From Gemmatimonadota bacterium (GTDB taxonomy: Bacteria; JAAXHH01), in contig VXWP01000035.1 of the NCBI GenBank assembly GCA_009835325.1, positions 1 to 43,341 of the forward strand: a DNA stretch of 43,341 nt. Reading direction: 5' to 3'. The notes below the pieces were generated by a model. The model did not search any database. It was given only the letters and a program-made list of their open reading frames with translations, and was not told the origin of the DNA. Shown one piece after another: positions 32,790 to 41,148 of the stretch (the stretch's first letter is position 1; each line of letters opens with the position of its first letter). The translations under genes and the position numbers were made by a program.

Positions 32790-33660
32790 TGTTCTGCACC
32801 TGTTCGCGGACCTTCTCCAACTCTTCCTTGGCCTGGATGACGGAATGGCTGATTTCCGTATCGTTGCTCTTGGATCCGATGGTGTTGATCTCCCGGTTCA
32901 TTTCCTGGATGAGGAAGTTGAGGCGCCTGCCCGGACTCCCGTCGTCCCCCAGCGCTTCCAGGAAGGCACCGCAATGGGCGTTCAGGCGGACGCATTCCTC
33001 GGTCACGTCGCTCCGCTCCGCAAACAGAGTGATCTCCATGGCCATGCGCTGCGGGTCGACCGGTCCGTCGTCGAGCAGGCCCTCGATCCGATGGCGCAGG
33101 CGTTCCCGGAACTCGGCCACGCGGCCCGGCGACCGGTCCTCGATCGAACGCAGCAAGGCCAGTATGGCTTCGATCCTGCCGCGCAGGTCCGCTTCGAGCG
33201 CCTTTCCCTCGTTTCGCTTCATGTCCGTGAAGGCGACAAGCGCGCGCTCCAGGGCGGCCTCGATACCCTTCCAGCGCTCGGCCGGGTCGACTTCGTCGGC
33301 TTCCGGCGACACCAGGCCCGGGTAGGCCGCGACCATTTCGAGGGAGACCTCGCCCGATACGCCGAGCTCGTCCTTGAGCTGCCTCAGCGCGTCGCAGTAC
33401 TTCCTTCCGGCCTCCGCGTCGATCCGTATCCCGTGGGCGCTTGAATCGCCGTCGTCGCACCGGACGGACACGGAAACGTTGCCCCGCGTCACGTGGTCCT
33501 GCACGTACGCGCGCACGCGGCCCTCCAGCGAACCCAGAGACTTCGGCAGCCTTACCGCGATGTCGCAGAACCGGCCGTTAACCGAACGCAGTTCGACGAC
33601 GGTGCGGACGCCGGCGAGGTCGGATTCCCCGGCGCCGTATCCAGTCATGCTGCATATCAT
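32782..33660 (-). CDS. YicC/YloC family endoribonuclease
   Basis: 292-aa member of the YicC family, RNases linked to small-RNA and mRNA decay. The N-terminal YicC_N domain opens MICSMTGYGAGESDLAG and contains ELRSVNGRFCDIAVRLPKSL; the C-terminal DUF1732 domain contains GRRLNFLIQEMNREINTIGSKSND, the most conserved segment, with its acidic residues. It is the first gene of the long minus-strand run, with a good promoter just upstream, and overlaps gmk by 8 bp. yicC-gmk-rpoZ-coaBC is a common bacterial order. Confidence 0.95.
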   Translation of the reverse strand: MICSMTGYGAGESDLAGVRTVVELRSVNGRFCDIAVRLPKSLGSLEGRVRAYVQDHVTRGNVSVSVRCDDGDSSAHGIRIDAEAGRKYCDALRQLKDELGVSGEVSLEMVAAYPGLVSPEADEVDPAERWKGIEAALERALVAFTDMKRNEGKALEADLRGRIEAILALLRSIEDRSPGRVAEFRERLRHRIEGLLDDGPVDPQRMAMEITLFAERSDVTEECVRLNAHCGAFLEALGDDGSPGRRLNFLIQEMNREINTIGSKSNDTEISHSVIQAKEELEKVREQVQNIE

Positions 33661-33706
33661 TCAAAGCCCCTGAATCCGCAGTTACCGCCTGTTTCCAAGA
33701 AACATG

Positions 33707-33735
33707 AAAATACACGCTAAACGGCGATTTGTCAA
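33707..33735 (-). promoter_or_regulatory. Predicted sigma-70 promoter of yicC
   Basis: On the minus strand a perfect TTGACA (33735-33730) is followed after exactly 17 bp by TATTTT (33712-33707), giving a leader of about 40 nt. It is the best promoter match in the window and probably drives yicC-gmk-rpoZ-coaBC and perhaps more of the run to 17204. Confidence 0.65.
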
Positions 33736-33779
33736 TAACATATTGGCGGCCGTCCGGCGGCGTTCCTTCCCCATCCGGG

Positions 33780-33812
33780 CACGCTCCAGACACGCTCCGG
33801 ACACGCCCCGGA
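33780..33812. repeat. Three 11-bp units between yicC and the RqcH gene
   Basis: cacgctccaga (33780), cacgctccgga (33791) and cacgccccgga (33802), in the divergent gap upstream of both promoters. Same period and copy number as the arrays at 18964 and 41623. Confidence 0.9.
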
Positions 33813-33838
33813 CACGTCGAAAAGAAGATTCATGACCC

Positions 33839-33865
33839 TTGATGCAACCGGTCCCGTTATATTAT
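33839..33865 (+). promoter_or_regulatory. Possible promoter of the RqcH gene
   Basis: TATTAT (33860-33865, 5/6 to the -10 consensus) within an A/T-rich patch, preceded by TTGATG (33839-33844) at a short 15-bp spacing. The -10 is convincing, the -35 weak. The 291-bp divergent gap 33661-33951 otherwise holds the yicC promoter and an 11-bp repeat; I see no RNA gene in it. Confidence 0.4.
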
Positions 33866-33951
33866 GAAAAAGGCGGGACGCGGCGGCTCCGACGCCGCGG
33901 AACGTCATCGTATCGAGATCGCACCGGAACCGGAATCAGGATGGAGCAGGC

Positions 33952-35745
33952 ATGGACGCCCTGGTGTTACAGGCCGTGAAAGACGAAAGCAGGGAGCTGG
34001 AAGGGTCGCGTATTGTGGCCGTCGAGCAGCACGCACCCATGGAAATCGGTCTCGTCCTGAAGACGAGCACGGGCAGGCGCGTGCTGTCGCTTTCCGTGCA
34101 GCCGAGTTTCTCCCGGGTACATCTGTCGGATGCCGCGAAGAAGGGCGCGGCCTCGTCCGCGCTGCTCGCCGCGCTGCGGGACCATCTCGTTCCTGGCGTG
34201 CTGGAGAAGGTCGACGTGGCACCCTTCGAACGGGTGGTGCAACTCCATTGCAGGGGCCGGTCCTCGCCGGGACCGGGCCGGTACCGCCTGATCGCAGAAC
34301 TCATCGGGAACCGGGGGATCATGGTCTTCCTTTCCGATCCGGACCGCGTTATCCTGGAGACCCTCAGGCGCATCCGGGGCACGGAAAGGGAACTGGTCCC
34401 CGGCGAGACCTACACGTTCCCGCCGCCGATGAAGAAAACACCGCTCGACGAAGCCACGCGCGAACTGCTGGCCGGGACGGACCGCCTGGAGACGTTGGCG
34501 ACGCCCGAGGAACTGGCGCGGCATTTGACCGCCACCTTCGCGGGACTGTCCAGGGATATGGCCCAGGAGGTCCTGGCCCGGGCGGGCCTGTCGGACGCGA
34601 CGGGTGGTCTTGCGGACACGGACGGTGAGGACCGCGTCGTCCGGATCTGGCATAGCCTGGAGGAGCTTGTCCGCCGCGTGAGGGCACGGGACTGGACACC
34701 CTGCATCGGGAGATCGCAGGACGGCCGGGCCCGCGTCCTTTCCGCGGTCCCGGTCCATTCTCTGCCCGCGGCGCAGGTAGAACGCCACGAATCCGCCAGC
34801 GTCGCCGTGGAACGTTTCTACGAAGAACGGATGGCCGAAGAAGCGTTCAAGCAGCGGTTGCAGAAGGTACAGCGCGCCCTGCGCGATGAGATCCGGCGCC
34901 TGGAACGCCTGACGGAGAACCTGGGAAAGGATCTGGTTCACGTGGAGCAGGAAGAAGAATACCGCCGGTACGGCGAGCTGATCACCTCTCACCTGGCCCG
35001 GCTGAAAGCGGGGTCGACGGAAGCCCAGGTCGAAGACTACTTCAGCGGTGACCGGGAGGTAGTCTCCATTCCCATGAAGCCCAACCTGTCGCCGGCGGAG
35101 AACGCCCGGTGGTACTTCCGGCAGGCCCGAAAGGCCCGGGACGGCCGGAAGGCGGTGGCCCAACGCATCGCCCGGGCACGAAAACGCCTGGAGGAAGTCA
35201 CGGGCATCCGCGAGAAGCTCGGTTGCGGTGACGACGAAGAAAGGCTGGAGAAAGCCCACCGGGCCTGCATCAGGCTGGATCTGGTCAAGGCACCCCGCGA
35301 AACCGGCACTTCGAAAACCGGCGCTTCGAAACGGCCGCGCAAGAAGGCCGGGCAGGACATCCATCCGAGGAGGTACCTCACCTCCAGTGGACACCTGCTG
35401 CTCGTCGGCCGCAACAGCCGGGAGAACGAAGCGCTGACGAAATCGGCGGCGCCGGACGACATCTGGCTGCACGCGCGGAACCTCGGCGGTTCCCACGTGA
35501 TCCTGCGGCGGGAGGACAAGACCCAGATGCCGAGCAGGAAGACCCTCCACGAAGCGGCCTGCCTGGCGGCCTGGTACAGCAAGGGCCGGGGATCCACCAC
35601 GGTGCCGGTGGACTACACGGAGCGCCGTTACGTACGGAAAATGAAAAACGGCAGCCCCGGACAGGTCGTGTTCACCCGCGAAAAAACGCTCTTCGTCGAA
35701 CCCGGACTGGCACTCCGCCAGGCCGACACGCCGGGGACGGCCTGA
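33952..35745 (+). CDS. rqcH: NFACT family protein (RqcH-like)
   Basis: Bacterial homologue of Rqc2/NEMF, which binds 50S subunits carrying stalled peptidyl-tRNA and directs alanine tailing. The N-terminal NFACT-N domain covers about 1-210 (LKTSTGRRVLSLSVQPSFSRVHL, LIAELIGNRGIMVFLSD), then a coiled coil (about 285-440, Glu/Arg/Lys-rich helices), then the C-terminal NFACT-R/DUF814 domain (PDDIWLHARNLGGSHVILR, ending TREKTLFVEPG). 597 aa is normal. The position of the family's Asp-Arg pair reads E93-R94. A 15-bp repeat codes TGTSK/TGASK before the basic run KRPRKK. It is transcribed divergently from yicC. Starts at ATG 33952 with GGAG upstream. Confidence 0.92.
   Translation: MDALVLQAVKDESRELEGSRIVAVEQHAPMEIGLVLKTSTGRRVLSLSVQPSFSRVHLSDAAKKGAASSALLAALRDHLVPGVLEKVDVAPFERVVQLHCRGRSSPGPGRYRLIAELIGNRGIMVFLSDPDRVILETLRRIRGTERELVPGETYTFPPPMKKTPLDEATRELLAGTDRLETLATPEELARHLTATFAGLSRDMAQEVLARAGLSDATGGLADTDGEDRVVRIWHSLEELVRRVRARDWTPCIGRSQDGRARVLSAVPVHSLPAAQVERHESASVAVERFYEERMAEEAFKQRLQKVQRALRDEIRRLERLTENLGKDLVHVEQEEEYRRYGELITSHLARLKAGSTEAQVEDYFSGDREVVSIPMKPNLSPAENARWYFRQARKARDGRKAVAQRIARARKRLEEVTGIREKLGCGDDEERLEKAHRACIRLDLVKAPRETGTSKTGASKRPRKKAGQDIHPRRYLTSSGHLLLVGRNSRENEALTKSAAPDDIWLHARNLGGSHVILRREDKTQMPSRKTLHEAACLAAWYSKGRGSTTVPVDYTERRYVRKMKNGSPGQVVFTREKTLFVEPGLALRQADTPGTA
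35302..35331 (+). repeat. Two 15-bp units in the RqcH gene
   Basis: accggcacttcgaaa (35302) and accggcgcttcgaaa (35317), followed by a partial third. They code TGTSK and TGASK in the hinge between the coiled coil and the DUF814 domain. Confidence 0.8.
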
Positions 35746-35830
35746 CGGGGTTGACGCGATCCGACTAGGGCGCCCGACCGAGCTGGACACATTCCGCCAG
35801 GCGCGTCCGGCCGAGGTGAATGCGTTCGGT

Positions 35831-36673
35831 TCAGACCCGGTCCACGATGCGGCCTTCGGCGTAGGAACCCAGCAGCTTGAAGTTGGCCGCGATCTCCCGG
35901 AGGTGGTTGAGCGCCCGGCTGCAGAGCAGGCTCTCGGCGTGCCCCTCGAAATCCAGGTAGAACAGGTACTCCCAGGGAGATCCGACCAGGGGCCGCGATT
36001 CGATCTTGTTGATGGAGATGTCCCGCAGCGCGAAGACGCTCATGGCCTTGAACAGCATGCCGGGTTCGTGGGGAACCGAGAACACGATGGAGGTCTTCAT
36101 GCGTTCGCCCTCCGATGGTTCGGGCGCTCTGCCCAGGACCAAAAACCGCGTATAGTTCTGGGGGTTGTCTTCGATCCCGCGCTCCAGGATCTCCAGCCCG
36201 TACCGCTCCGCGGCCCGCGTGCTCGCAATCACGCCGATATCCCGCCCTTCGCTCTCACCGAGCATCTTGGCCGCGCCGCCGGTATCGTACACGGTTTCGG
36301 GTTTCATCGACGGATGCTCCCGGAAGAAACGGACGCACTGTTCGAGCGCCTTGGGATGGGACTGGACCCGGCGGAGTTCCTCCGGCCGGACGCCCGGTTT
36401 CGCCATCAGGTTGTGGACGATGCGGAGCACGATTTCACCCACGATCTGCAGGTCGTGCTCCTGCATCAAATCGTAATTGACGTGGATGCTGCCCGCCAGG
36501 GTATTCTCGATCGGCAGCATGCCGTAGTCGCAACTGCCCTCGTCCACGGCGCGGAACACGTCGTCGAACCATCCGTGGGGAACCGGTTCGGCCGCATCTC
36601 CGAAATAGGCGAGCACGGCCATCTCGCTGAAGGCTCCCAGCTCGCCCTGGAAGCCGGTCCTGAACTTCTTCAA
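35831..36673 (-). CDS. pheA: Prephenate dehydratase with ACT domain
   Basis: Converts prephenate to phenylpyruvate on the phenylalanine branch. Catalytic domain about 1-185, with GELGAFSE, LPIENTLAGSIHVNYDL and the NYTRF motif (T175-R176-F177). The ACT regulatory domain (about 193-275) carries the phenylalanine-sensing ESRP motif (225-228), so feedback inhibition by phenylalanine is expected. No chorismate mutase domain is fused; a separate aroH is two genes upstream. 280 aa. It overlaps tyrA by 4 bp and is the last gene of the aromatic set. Confidence 0.96.
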   Translation of the reverse strand: MKKFRTGFQGELGAFSEMAVLAYFGDAAEPVPHGWFDDVFRAVDEGSCDYGMLPIENTLAGSIHVNYDLMQEHDLQIVGEIVLRIVHNLMAKPGVRPEELRRVQSHPKALEQCVRFFREHPSMKPETVYDTGGAAKMLGESEGRDIGVIASTRAAERYGLEILERGIEDNPQNYTRFLVLGRAPEPSEGERMKTSIVFSVPHEPGMLFKAMSVFALRDISINKIESRPLVGSPWEYLFYLDFEGHAESLLCSRALNHLREIAANFKLLGSYAEGRIVDRV

Positions 36674-37539
36674 TCGGTCCTCCTTTCACCCAGCAACGCG
36701 GCCCTGCTTTCCTTCGCCTTCGTCAGCGTCTCCACCAGTTCCGATTCGCGCCCCTCCTCGATCTGCGCCGCCAGGTCGTCGAGCAACCGCCTGGCGTCCT
36801 CGATGCCGCGCAGCAGGGGCCGCCCGTTGGTCAGGCAGATGTCGGCCATCACCTGCACGGTGGACGCGGCCAGGCGGGTCGTGTCCCGGAATCCCGACGC
36901 GGCGAACTCGCCCAGGCGTTCTTCCTCGCGTGCCGTCTTCTCCGCGGCGAGCGCCAGCACCACGGACAGCAGGTAGGGCAGGTGGCTGGTGACCGAGACG
37001 ATCCGGTCGTGGCGCTCGGCGGGAATGACGGCGGGACGCGCCCCGATCCGGCGGACCAGGTCCTTGAGCAGGTCGAGGGCGTCTTCATCCACCTTGGTGG
37101 GCGGAACCAGGGCGAACGTCGCGTCCTGAAACAGCCCGTCATCGGCGTGATCGATGCCGGTGTGCTCCGTACCCGCCATGGGGTGTCCGCCGACGTACCG
37201 CCTGATGCCAGCCTGGCTGGCGACGGCGCAAACGATGGCCTCCTTGGTGCTGCCCAGGTCCAGGAGGATGGTCTCTCTACCGAGCAGCGGCGCGAGGCCG
37301 GGCAACATGTCCAGGATGGACCGCACGGGTGTGGCGAGGACGACCAGGTCGGCCCCTTCCACCCCTTCGGCCGTTTCCAGGTATCCCACGTCGATGGCGC
37401 CGCGCTCCTGGGCCCGGTCCAGCACGGCCCGGTCCAGGTCGACGCCCGCGACGCGTTCCGCCGCCCCCGCCTTCCGGACCGCCATGCCGAAGGAACCACC
37501 CAGCAGCCCCACGCCGATAATGGTGATGCGCATAGGCAA
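36670..37539 (-). CDS. tyrA: Prephenate dehydrogenase (TyrA family)
   Basis: NAD(P)-dependent oxidative decarboxylation of prephenate (or arogenate) toward tyrosine. Rossmann motif GVGLLGGSFGMA (9-20), an acidic residue ending the second strand (GVDLD), GGHPMAGTEHTG with the catalytic-region histidine, and a helical C-terminal domain with SHLPYLLSVVLA. 289 aa, without an ACT domain or a fused mutase. It lies 2 bp after aroF and overlaps pheA by 4 bp. Cofactor and prephenate/arogenate preference cannot be set from sequence. Confidence 0.95.
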   Translation of the reverse strand: MPMRITIIGVGLLGGSFGMAVRKAGAAERVAGVDLDRAVLDRAQERGAIDVGYLETAEGVEGADLVVLATPVRSILDMLPGLAPLLGRETILLDLGSTKEAIVCAVASQAGIRRYVGGHPMAGTEHTGIDHADDGLFQDATFALVPPTKVDEDALDLLKDLVRRIGARPAVIPAERHDRIVSVTSHLPYLLSVVLALAAEKTAREEERLGEFAASGFRDTTRLAASTVQVMADICLTNGRPLLRGIEDARRLLDDLAAQIEEGRESELVETLTKAKESRAALLGERRTD

Positions 37540-37541
37540 GC

Positions 37542-38558
37542 TCAGCCGATGGTACGGTTGACGGCCGTCGCGACCGCCTGCAGTTCCGGGATCAGGGAGG
37601 TCAGCGCTTCCGGAGTCAGGGACTGGTCCCCGTCGGACAACGCGCGTTCCGGCGTCGGATGCATCTCGATCATAAGACCGTCGGCGCCCACCGCCACGGC
37701 CGCCCGGGCGGCCGGTCCCACGAAATCGGCGTTGCCGGTCCCGTGGCTCGGGTCGATGAACACGGGCAGATGGGTGTATTTCTGCAGCACGGGCACGGCG
37801 GAGATGTCGAGCGTGTTCCGGGTCCAGGTCTCGAAGGTCCGGATACCCCTTTCACACAGGACGACGTTGTGGTTACCCGCCGCCAGGATGTACTCTGCCG
37901 CCAGGAGCATCTCCTCGAGCGTGGCGGACATGCCCCGCTTGAGCATGACGGGCTTGCTGCTCCGTCCCGCTACGTTCAGCAGCGGATAGTTCTGCATGTT
38001 CCGGGCGCCGATCTGCAGCATGTCCACGTATTCGGAGACCATGGGTTCCATCTCGGGCTCCATCACTTCCGAGATGGTCGGCAGGCCCGTTTCCTCGCTG
38101 ACCCGGGCCATGATCTTCAGGCCCTCCTCGCCGAGTCCCTGGAAACTGTAGGGGGAAGTTCTCGGCTTGAAGGCGCCACCGCGGATGATGTGGGCGCCGG
38201 CCGCCCGGGCGTGTTGTGCCGCCTCCAGGAACTGGTCGTAGGATTCGACGGAACAGGGACCGGCGATAATGGCGATGCCGTCCCCGCCGATCGTCACGTC
38301 GCCCACCTTGAAACGGGTCTTGTGCGGCTGCACCTCCCGGCTTACCAGCTTGTAGGGCCGCTGGATGCGCTGAACGCGGTCCACCCCGTCCAGGATCTCG
38401 AACTGTTCGGGCGAAAGGCTCAGGGTATTGCCGATCACGCAGATGATGGACATCTCGTCGCCCTGGATGTCCCGTGGTTTACAGCCGAAGGCCCGGATCG
38501 TCTCCCGGACGTGCTCCTTCTCGTCTTCCGTTGCAGAAAGTTTCATCACAACCACCAT
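37542..38558 (-). CDS. aroF: 3-deoxy-7-phosphoheptulonate synthase (DAHP synthase, type I beta)
   Basis: First committed step of aromatic synthesis: erythrose 4-phosphate plus PEP. The TIM-barrel core has IAGPCSVES, IIRGGAFKPRTSPYSFQG, QIGARNMQNY, PVMLKRGM and IDPSHGTGN, all metal- or substrate-binding segments. An N-terminal ferredoxin-like domain (about 1-75, MKLSATEDEKEHVRETIRAFG) marks the type I beta class and often senses phenylalanine, tyrosine or chorismate products. Start at ATG 38558 (MVVVMKLS) with GGGAGG upstream; this is 1 bp after the aroH stop (TGAAATG). 338 aa. Confidence 0.97.
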   Translation of the reverse strand: MVVVMKLSATEDEKEHVRETIRAFGCKPRDIQGDEMSIICVIGNTLSLSPEQFEILDGVDRVQRIQRPYKLVSREVQPHKTRFKVGDVTIGGDGIAIIAGPCSVESYDQFLEAAQHARAAGAHIIRGGAFKPRTSPYSFQGLGEEGLKIMARVSEETGLPTISEVMEPEMEPMVSEYVDMLQIGARNMQNYPLLNVAGRSSKPVMLKRGMSATLEEMLLAAEYILAAGNHNVVLCERGIRTFETWTRNTLDISAVPVLQKYTHLPVFIDPSHGTGNADFVGPAARAAVAVGADGLMIEMHPTPERALSDGDQSLTPEALTSLIPELQAVATAVNRTIG

Positions 38559-38559
38559 T

Positions 38560-38925
38560 TCAGCCTCCCTCGGCAATGTCCGGCCGGAGCACGACGGCGC
38601 CGTCCAGGTAGACATGCCGTATTTCATCCTGAGATTTTTCCGTATTTACATGAACCAGCACCCGTACGCACCCGGGAAGACTCCCGGGGACCTCCATCTC
38701 CTGCGTGCAGAACAGGGGGATCGCGGTCCACCCCATCTGGCGCACGCCGTAGGCGGGTGTCTGCGCGTCGAGATCTTTCGTCGACGAAAAAAACACGCTG
38801 ATGATGTGTTCCAGTTCGATGCGGTTTCGTTCGACTATTGTTGTAAGCAACCGACGCGATGCCTCACAAATGGCTTCGGAATCGTTCGATTCAACGGTTA
38901 TCGCGCCGCGAATGCCTCGGACCAT
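38560..38925 (-). CDS. aroH: Chorismate mutase, AroH type
   Basis: Monofunctional chorismate mutase of the trimeric AroH (B. subtilis) fold, 121 aa. Active-site residues by pattern: R6 in VRGIRGAIT, R62 in GVRQMGW, E76 in QEMEVPGSLPGCVRVL with R88, and Y106 in HVYLDGAVVLRPD. GGAGGG lies just before the ATG. It leads the aroH-aroF-tyrA-pheA set and is preceded by a 187-bp leader containing a large hairpin. Confidence 0.96.
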   Translation of the reverse strand: MVRGIRGAITVESNDSEAICEASRRLLTTIVERNRIELEHIISVFFSSTKDLDAQTPAYGVRQMGWTAIPLFCTQEMEVPGSLPGCVRVLVHVNTEKSQDEIRHVYLDGAVVLRPDIAEGG

Positions 38926-38972
38926 GATCCCTCCAGGGACAGTGAACGCTGGATATTACCCGATCAAAGCAT

Positions 38973-39046
38973 GAAAGGGGAGGTGAATACGTGGGCGCCG
39001 CAAAGACCTGACCGGTCTCGTGGACGCCCACACGCATCTCCCTTTC
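38973..39046 (-). promoter_or_regulatory. Candidate structured RNA: three-tier hairpin in the aroH leader
   Basis: An imperfect inverted repeat of 74 nt lies between trpA and aroH. Outer helix: 38973-38982 with 39038-39046, nine pairs and one bulged base, extended by 38984-38985 with 39035-39036. Middle helix: 38991-38997 with 39025-39031 (gtgggcg/cgcccac), seven perfect pairs. Inner helix: 39004-39008 with 39014-39018 (agacc/ggtct) closing a 5-nt loop. The internal loop between the middle and inner helices is 6 by 6. In transcript direction it begins about 66 nt after the trpA stop and ends 47 nt before the aroH start. The 3' strand of the outer helix contains CCUCCCC, which could instead pair with the GGAGGG ribosome site of aroH. 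No U-run follows, so it is not a standard terminator. Confidence 0.5.
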
Positions 39047-39112
39047 GACGTGAAACCTGTATCATTGCAATGCTCCATGCGTACGGGCGCCTACCCGGCC
39101 CCACTCGCGATA

Positions 39113-39934
39113 CTACCCCTGCACGGCCACCGGCGTATCCCGGTCCATGCCTGCCCTCAGAGAAGCTACGTATTCGCCCACGGACCGGAGCATGTCCTGC
39201 TCGCCGGCGTGCGCTTCCATCACATTGATGATGGCGCTGCCCACGATGACCCCGTCGGCCAGACGTGCGGCCTCGCCGGCCTGATCCGGCGACGAGATGC
39301 CGAATCCCAGCCCGAGGGGCCGGTCCGTGTGGGACCGCACCTGTGCCATGAACGCGTCCACCCCTTCCGCCAGTTCCCCCCGCGCGCCCGTGACGCCCGT
39401 CAGGGAGACGCAGTAGACGAATCCCGTGGTATGGCGGTTCACCAGTTCGATCCGTGCCGAAGTGCTCGTGGGCGCCACCAGGAAGACGACGGTGAGGCCG
39501 TGCCGGAGGCAGGCGTCGGACAGATCGGTCCCTTCCTCCGGCGGGAGATCGGGCACGATCAGCCCGTCCACCCCCGCACGGGCGGCATCCCGGCAGAAGT
39601 CCCCGATCCCGTACGCGAGCACCGGGTTGTAGTAGGTCATCAGAACCACCGGTATGCCGGTATGTTCCCGGATGGAAGCGACCGTCTCGACGATGGACCG
39701 CAGGGTCGTGCCCCCGGTCAGCGCCCGAAGCGCGGCGCGCTGGATCGTGGGGCCATCGGCGATGGGATCGGAGAAGGGCACGCCCAGCTCCACCAGGTCG
39801 GCCCCACGTCGGTCCAGTTCAACGACCAGCGCGGCCGTGGTTTCCAGGTCCGGGTCCCCCGCCATGACATAGGGGATCAGCGCCTTGCGGCCCGCGGACT
39901 TCAGCGATTCGAAGGTCTCTTCGATCCGGTTCAT
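39113..39934 (-). CDS. trpA: Tryptophan synthase alpha subunit
   Basis: Cleaves indole-3-glycerol phosphate to indole and glyceraldehyde 3-phosphate. TIM barrel, 273 aa, with catalytic E49 ([12 protein letters not shown]) and D60 (ADGPTIQ) at the same numbers as in E. coli. [24 protein letters not shown] (loop 6) and [10 protein letters not shown] complete the family pattern. It overlaps trpB by 4 bp (ATGA). No other trp gene (trpE, G, D, C, F) lies in the window. Confidence 0.98.
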   Translation of the reverse strand: MNRIEETFESLKSAGRKALIPYVMAGDPDLETTAALVVELDRRGADLVELGVPFSDPIADGPTIQRAALRALTGGTTLRSIVETVASIREHTGIPVVLMTYYNPVLAYGIGDFCRDAARAGVDGLIVPDLPPEEGTDLSDACLRHGLTVVFLVAPTSTSARIELVNRHTTGFVYCVSLTGVTGARGELAEGVDAFMAQVRSHTDRPLGLGFGISSPDQAGEAARLADGVIVGSAIINVMEAHAGEQDMLRSVGEYVASLRAGMDRDTPVAVQG

Positions 39935-41148
39935 TCAGCGTCTCCTGTGCGCTCACCGTTCCGGGCCAATAACCCGTCCACCTGCTCGACGTCCTTGTCC
40001 CCGCGGCCCGACAGCCCGGCGACGATGACCTCCTCCCGGTCCATTTCCGGGGCGATCCGGGCGATATGGGCAATGGCATGGGCGCTTTCGAGCGCCGGAA
40101 TGATGCCTTCGACCCTGGAGAGCAGCTCGAAGGCCTCCAGCGCCTCGTCGTCGGTCACGCTCACGTACTCCGCTCGGCCGGAGTCCTTCAGGTAGCTGTG
40201 CTCGGGTCCCACGCCGGGATAGTCGAGTCCCGCGGAGATGGAATGGGCCACCTGGATCTGGCCGTTCGCGTCCTGGCCGGTATAACTCATGGCGCCGTGC
40301 AGCACACCCGGCGTGCCCAGGCCCAGCGTGGCCGCGTGCATCCCCGTATCCAGCCCGTGTCCCGCGCCTTCCACGCCGACCAGGCGGACGCCGTCGCCCA
40401 GGAAGGGATGGAAGAGCCCGATGGCGTTGCTGCCGCCCCCCACGCAGGCGACGAGCACGTCGGGGAGCCGTCCTTCTTTCTCCAGGACCTGCTCCCGCGC
40501 TTCCCGGCCGATGACCGACTGGAAATCACGCACCATCATGGGAAAGGGATGGGGGCCCGCCACCGACCCGATGATGTAATGGGTATGGCGGACGTTGGTC
40601 GCCCAGTCGCGCAGGGCCTCGTTCAGCGCGTCCTTCAGCGTGCGGCTGCCCGCGTCGACGGCGATGACCCGGCTGCCCATCAGACGCATGCGGAAGACGT
40701 TCAGCGCCTGGCGGGCCATATCCTCGGAACCCATGTAGACGTCGCATTCCAGGCCGAAGCGGGCGGCCACGGTGGCCGTGGCCACGCCGTGCTGGCCCGC
40801 CCCGGTCTCCGCGATGACCCGTGGTTTCTTCATGCGCCGGGTAAGCAGGATCTGGCCGATGGTGTTGTTGATCTTGTGGGCGCCCGTGTGGTTCAGGTCC
40901 TCCCGCTTGAGATAGATCCGCGCTCCGCCCAGGGCCCGCGTCAGCCGCTCCGCGTAGTAGAGGGGGGACGGACGGCCCACGTAGTCCCGGAGGTAGTAAC
41001 GGAACTCCTCCTCGAAGTCCGGGTCCCTTTTCGCCGCCTCGTACACTTCGAGCAGCTCGTCCAGGGCCGTCATCAACGTCTCCGGAACGTAACGGCCGCC
41101 GAATATGCCGAAGTGTCCGCGCTGGTCGGGCTGCGTGATTGCCGTCAT
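39931..41148 (-). CDS. trpB: Tryptophan synthase beta subunit
   Basis: PLP enzyme condensing indole with serine. Schiff-base lysine K92 in HTGAHKINN, catalytic E115 in AETGAGQHG, and phosphate-binding GGGSNAIG. The N-terminal [16 protein letters not shown] identifies the TrpB1 type that pairs with TrpA. 405 aa. It overlaps aroQ upstream and trpA downstream by 4 bp each. Confidence 0.98.
   Translation of the reverse strand: MTAITQPDQRGHFGIFGGRYVPETLMTALDELLEVYEAAKRDPDFEEEFRYYLRDYVGRPSPLYYAERLTRALGGARIYLKREDLNHTGAHKINNTIGQILLTRRMKKPRVIAETGAGQHGVATATVAARFGLECDVYMGSEDMARQALNVFRMRLMGSRVIAVDAGSRTLKDALNEALRDWATNVRHTHYIIGSVAGPHPFPMMVRDFQSVIGREAREQVLEKEGRLPDVLVACVGGGSNAIGLFHPFLGDGVRLVGVEGAGHGLDTGMHAATLGLGTPGVLHGAMSYTGQDANGQIQVAHSISAGLDYPGVGPEHSYLKDSGRAEYVSVTDDEALEAFELLSRVEGIIPALESAHAIAHIARIAPEMDREEVIVAGLSGRGDKDVEQVDGLLARNGERTGDAE

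Noticed and set aside
33967-35790. A 607-codon minus-strand frame over the RqcH gene.
   Set aside because: Shadow of a clearly real plus-strand gene with intact NFACT and DUF814 domains.
35701-35800. Possible duplication of the RqcH gene 3' end in the convergent gap with pheA (ctggcactccgcc against ctggacacattccgcc).
   Set aside because: The likeness covers about 20 bp and needs indels, so it does not stand out from background; I did not add it to the stop-anchored arrays.
38973-39046. The 74-nt hairpin as a tRNA gene.
   Set aside because: The length fits by chance, but there is no T-loop GTTCRA motif, no cloverleaf and no CCA-compatible acceptor; the pairing is one nested stem.
38956-39078. 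A 40-codon open frame in the aroH leader that could be an attenuator leader peptide.
   Set aside because: It contains only one Trp and few Phe/Tyr, has no ribosome site, and the frame simply runs through the hairpin. No run of regulatory codons and no U-tract terminator are present.
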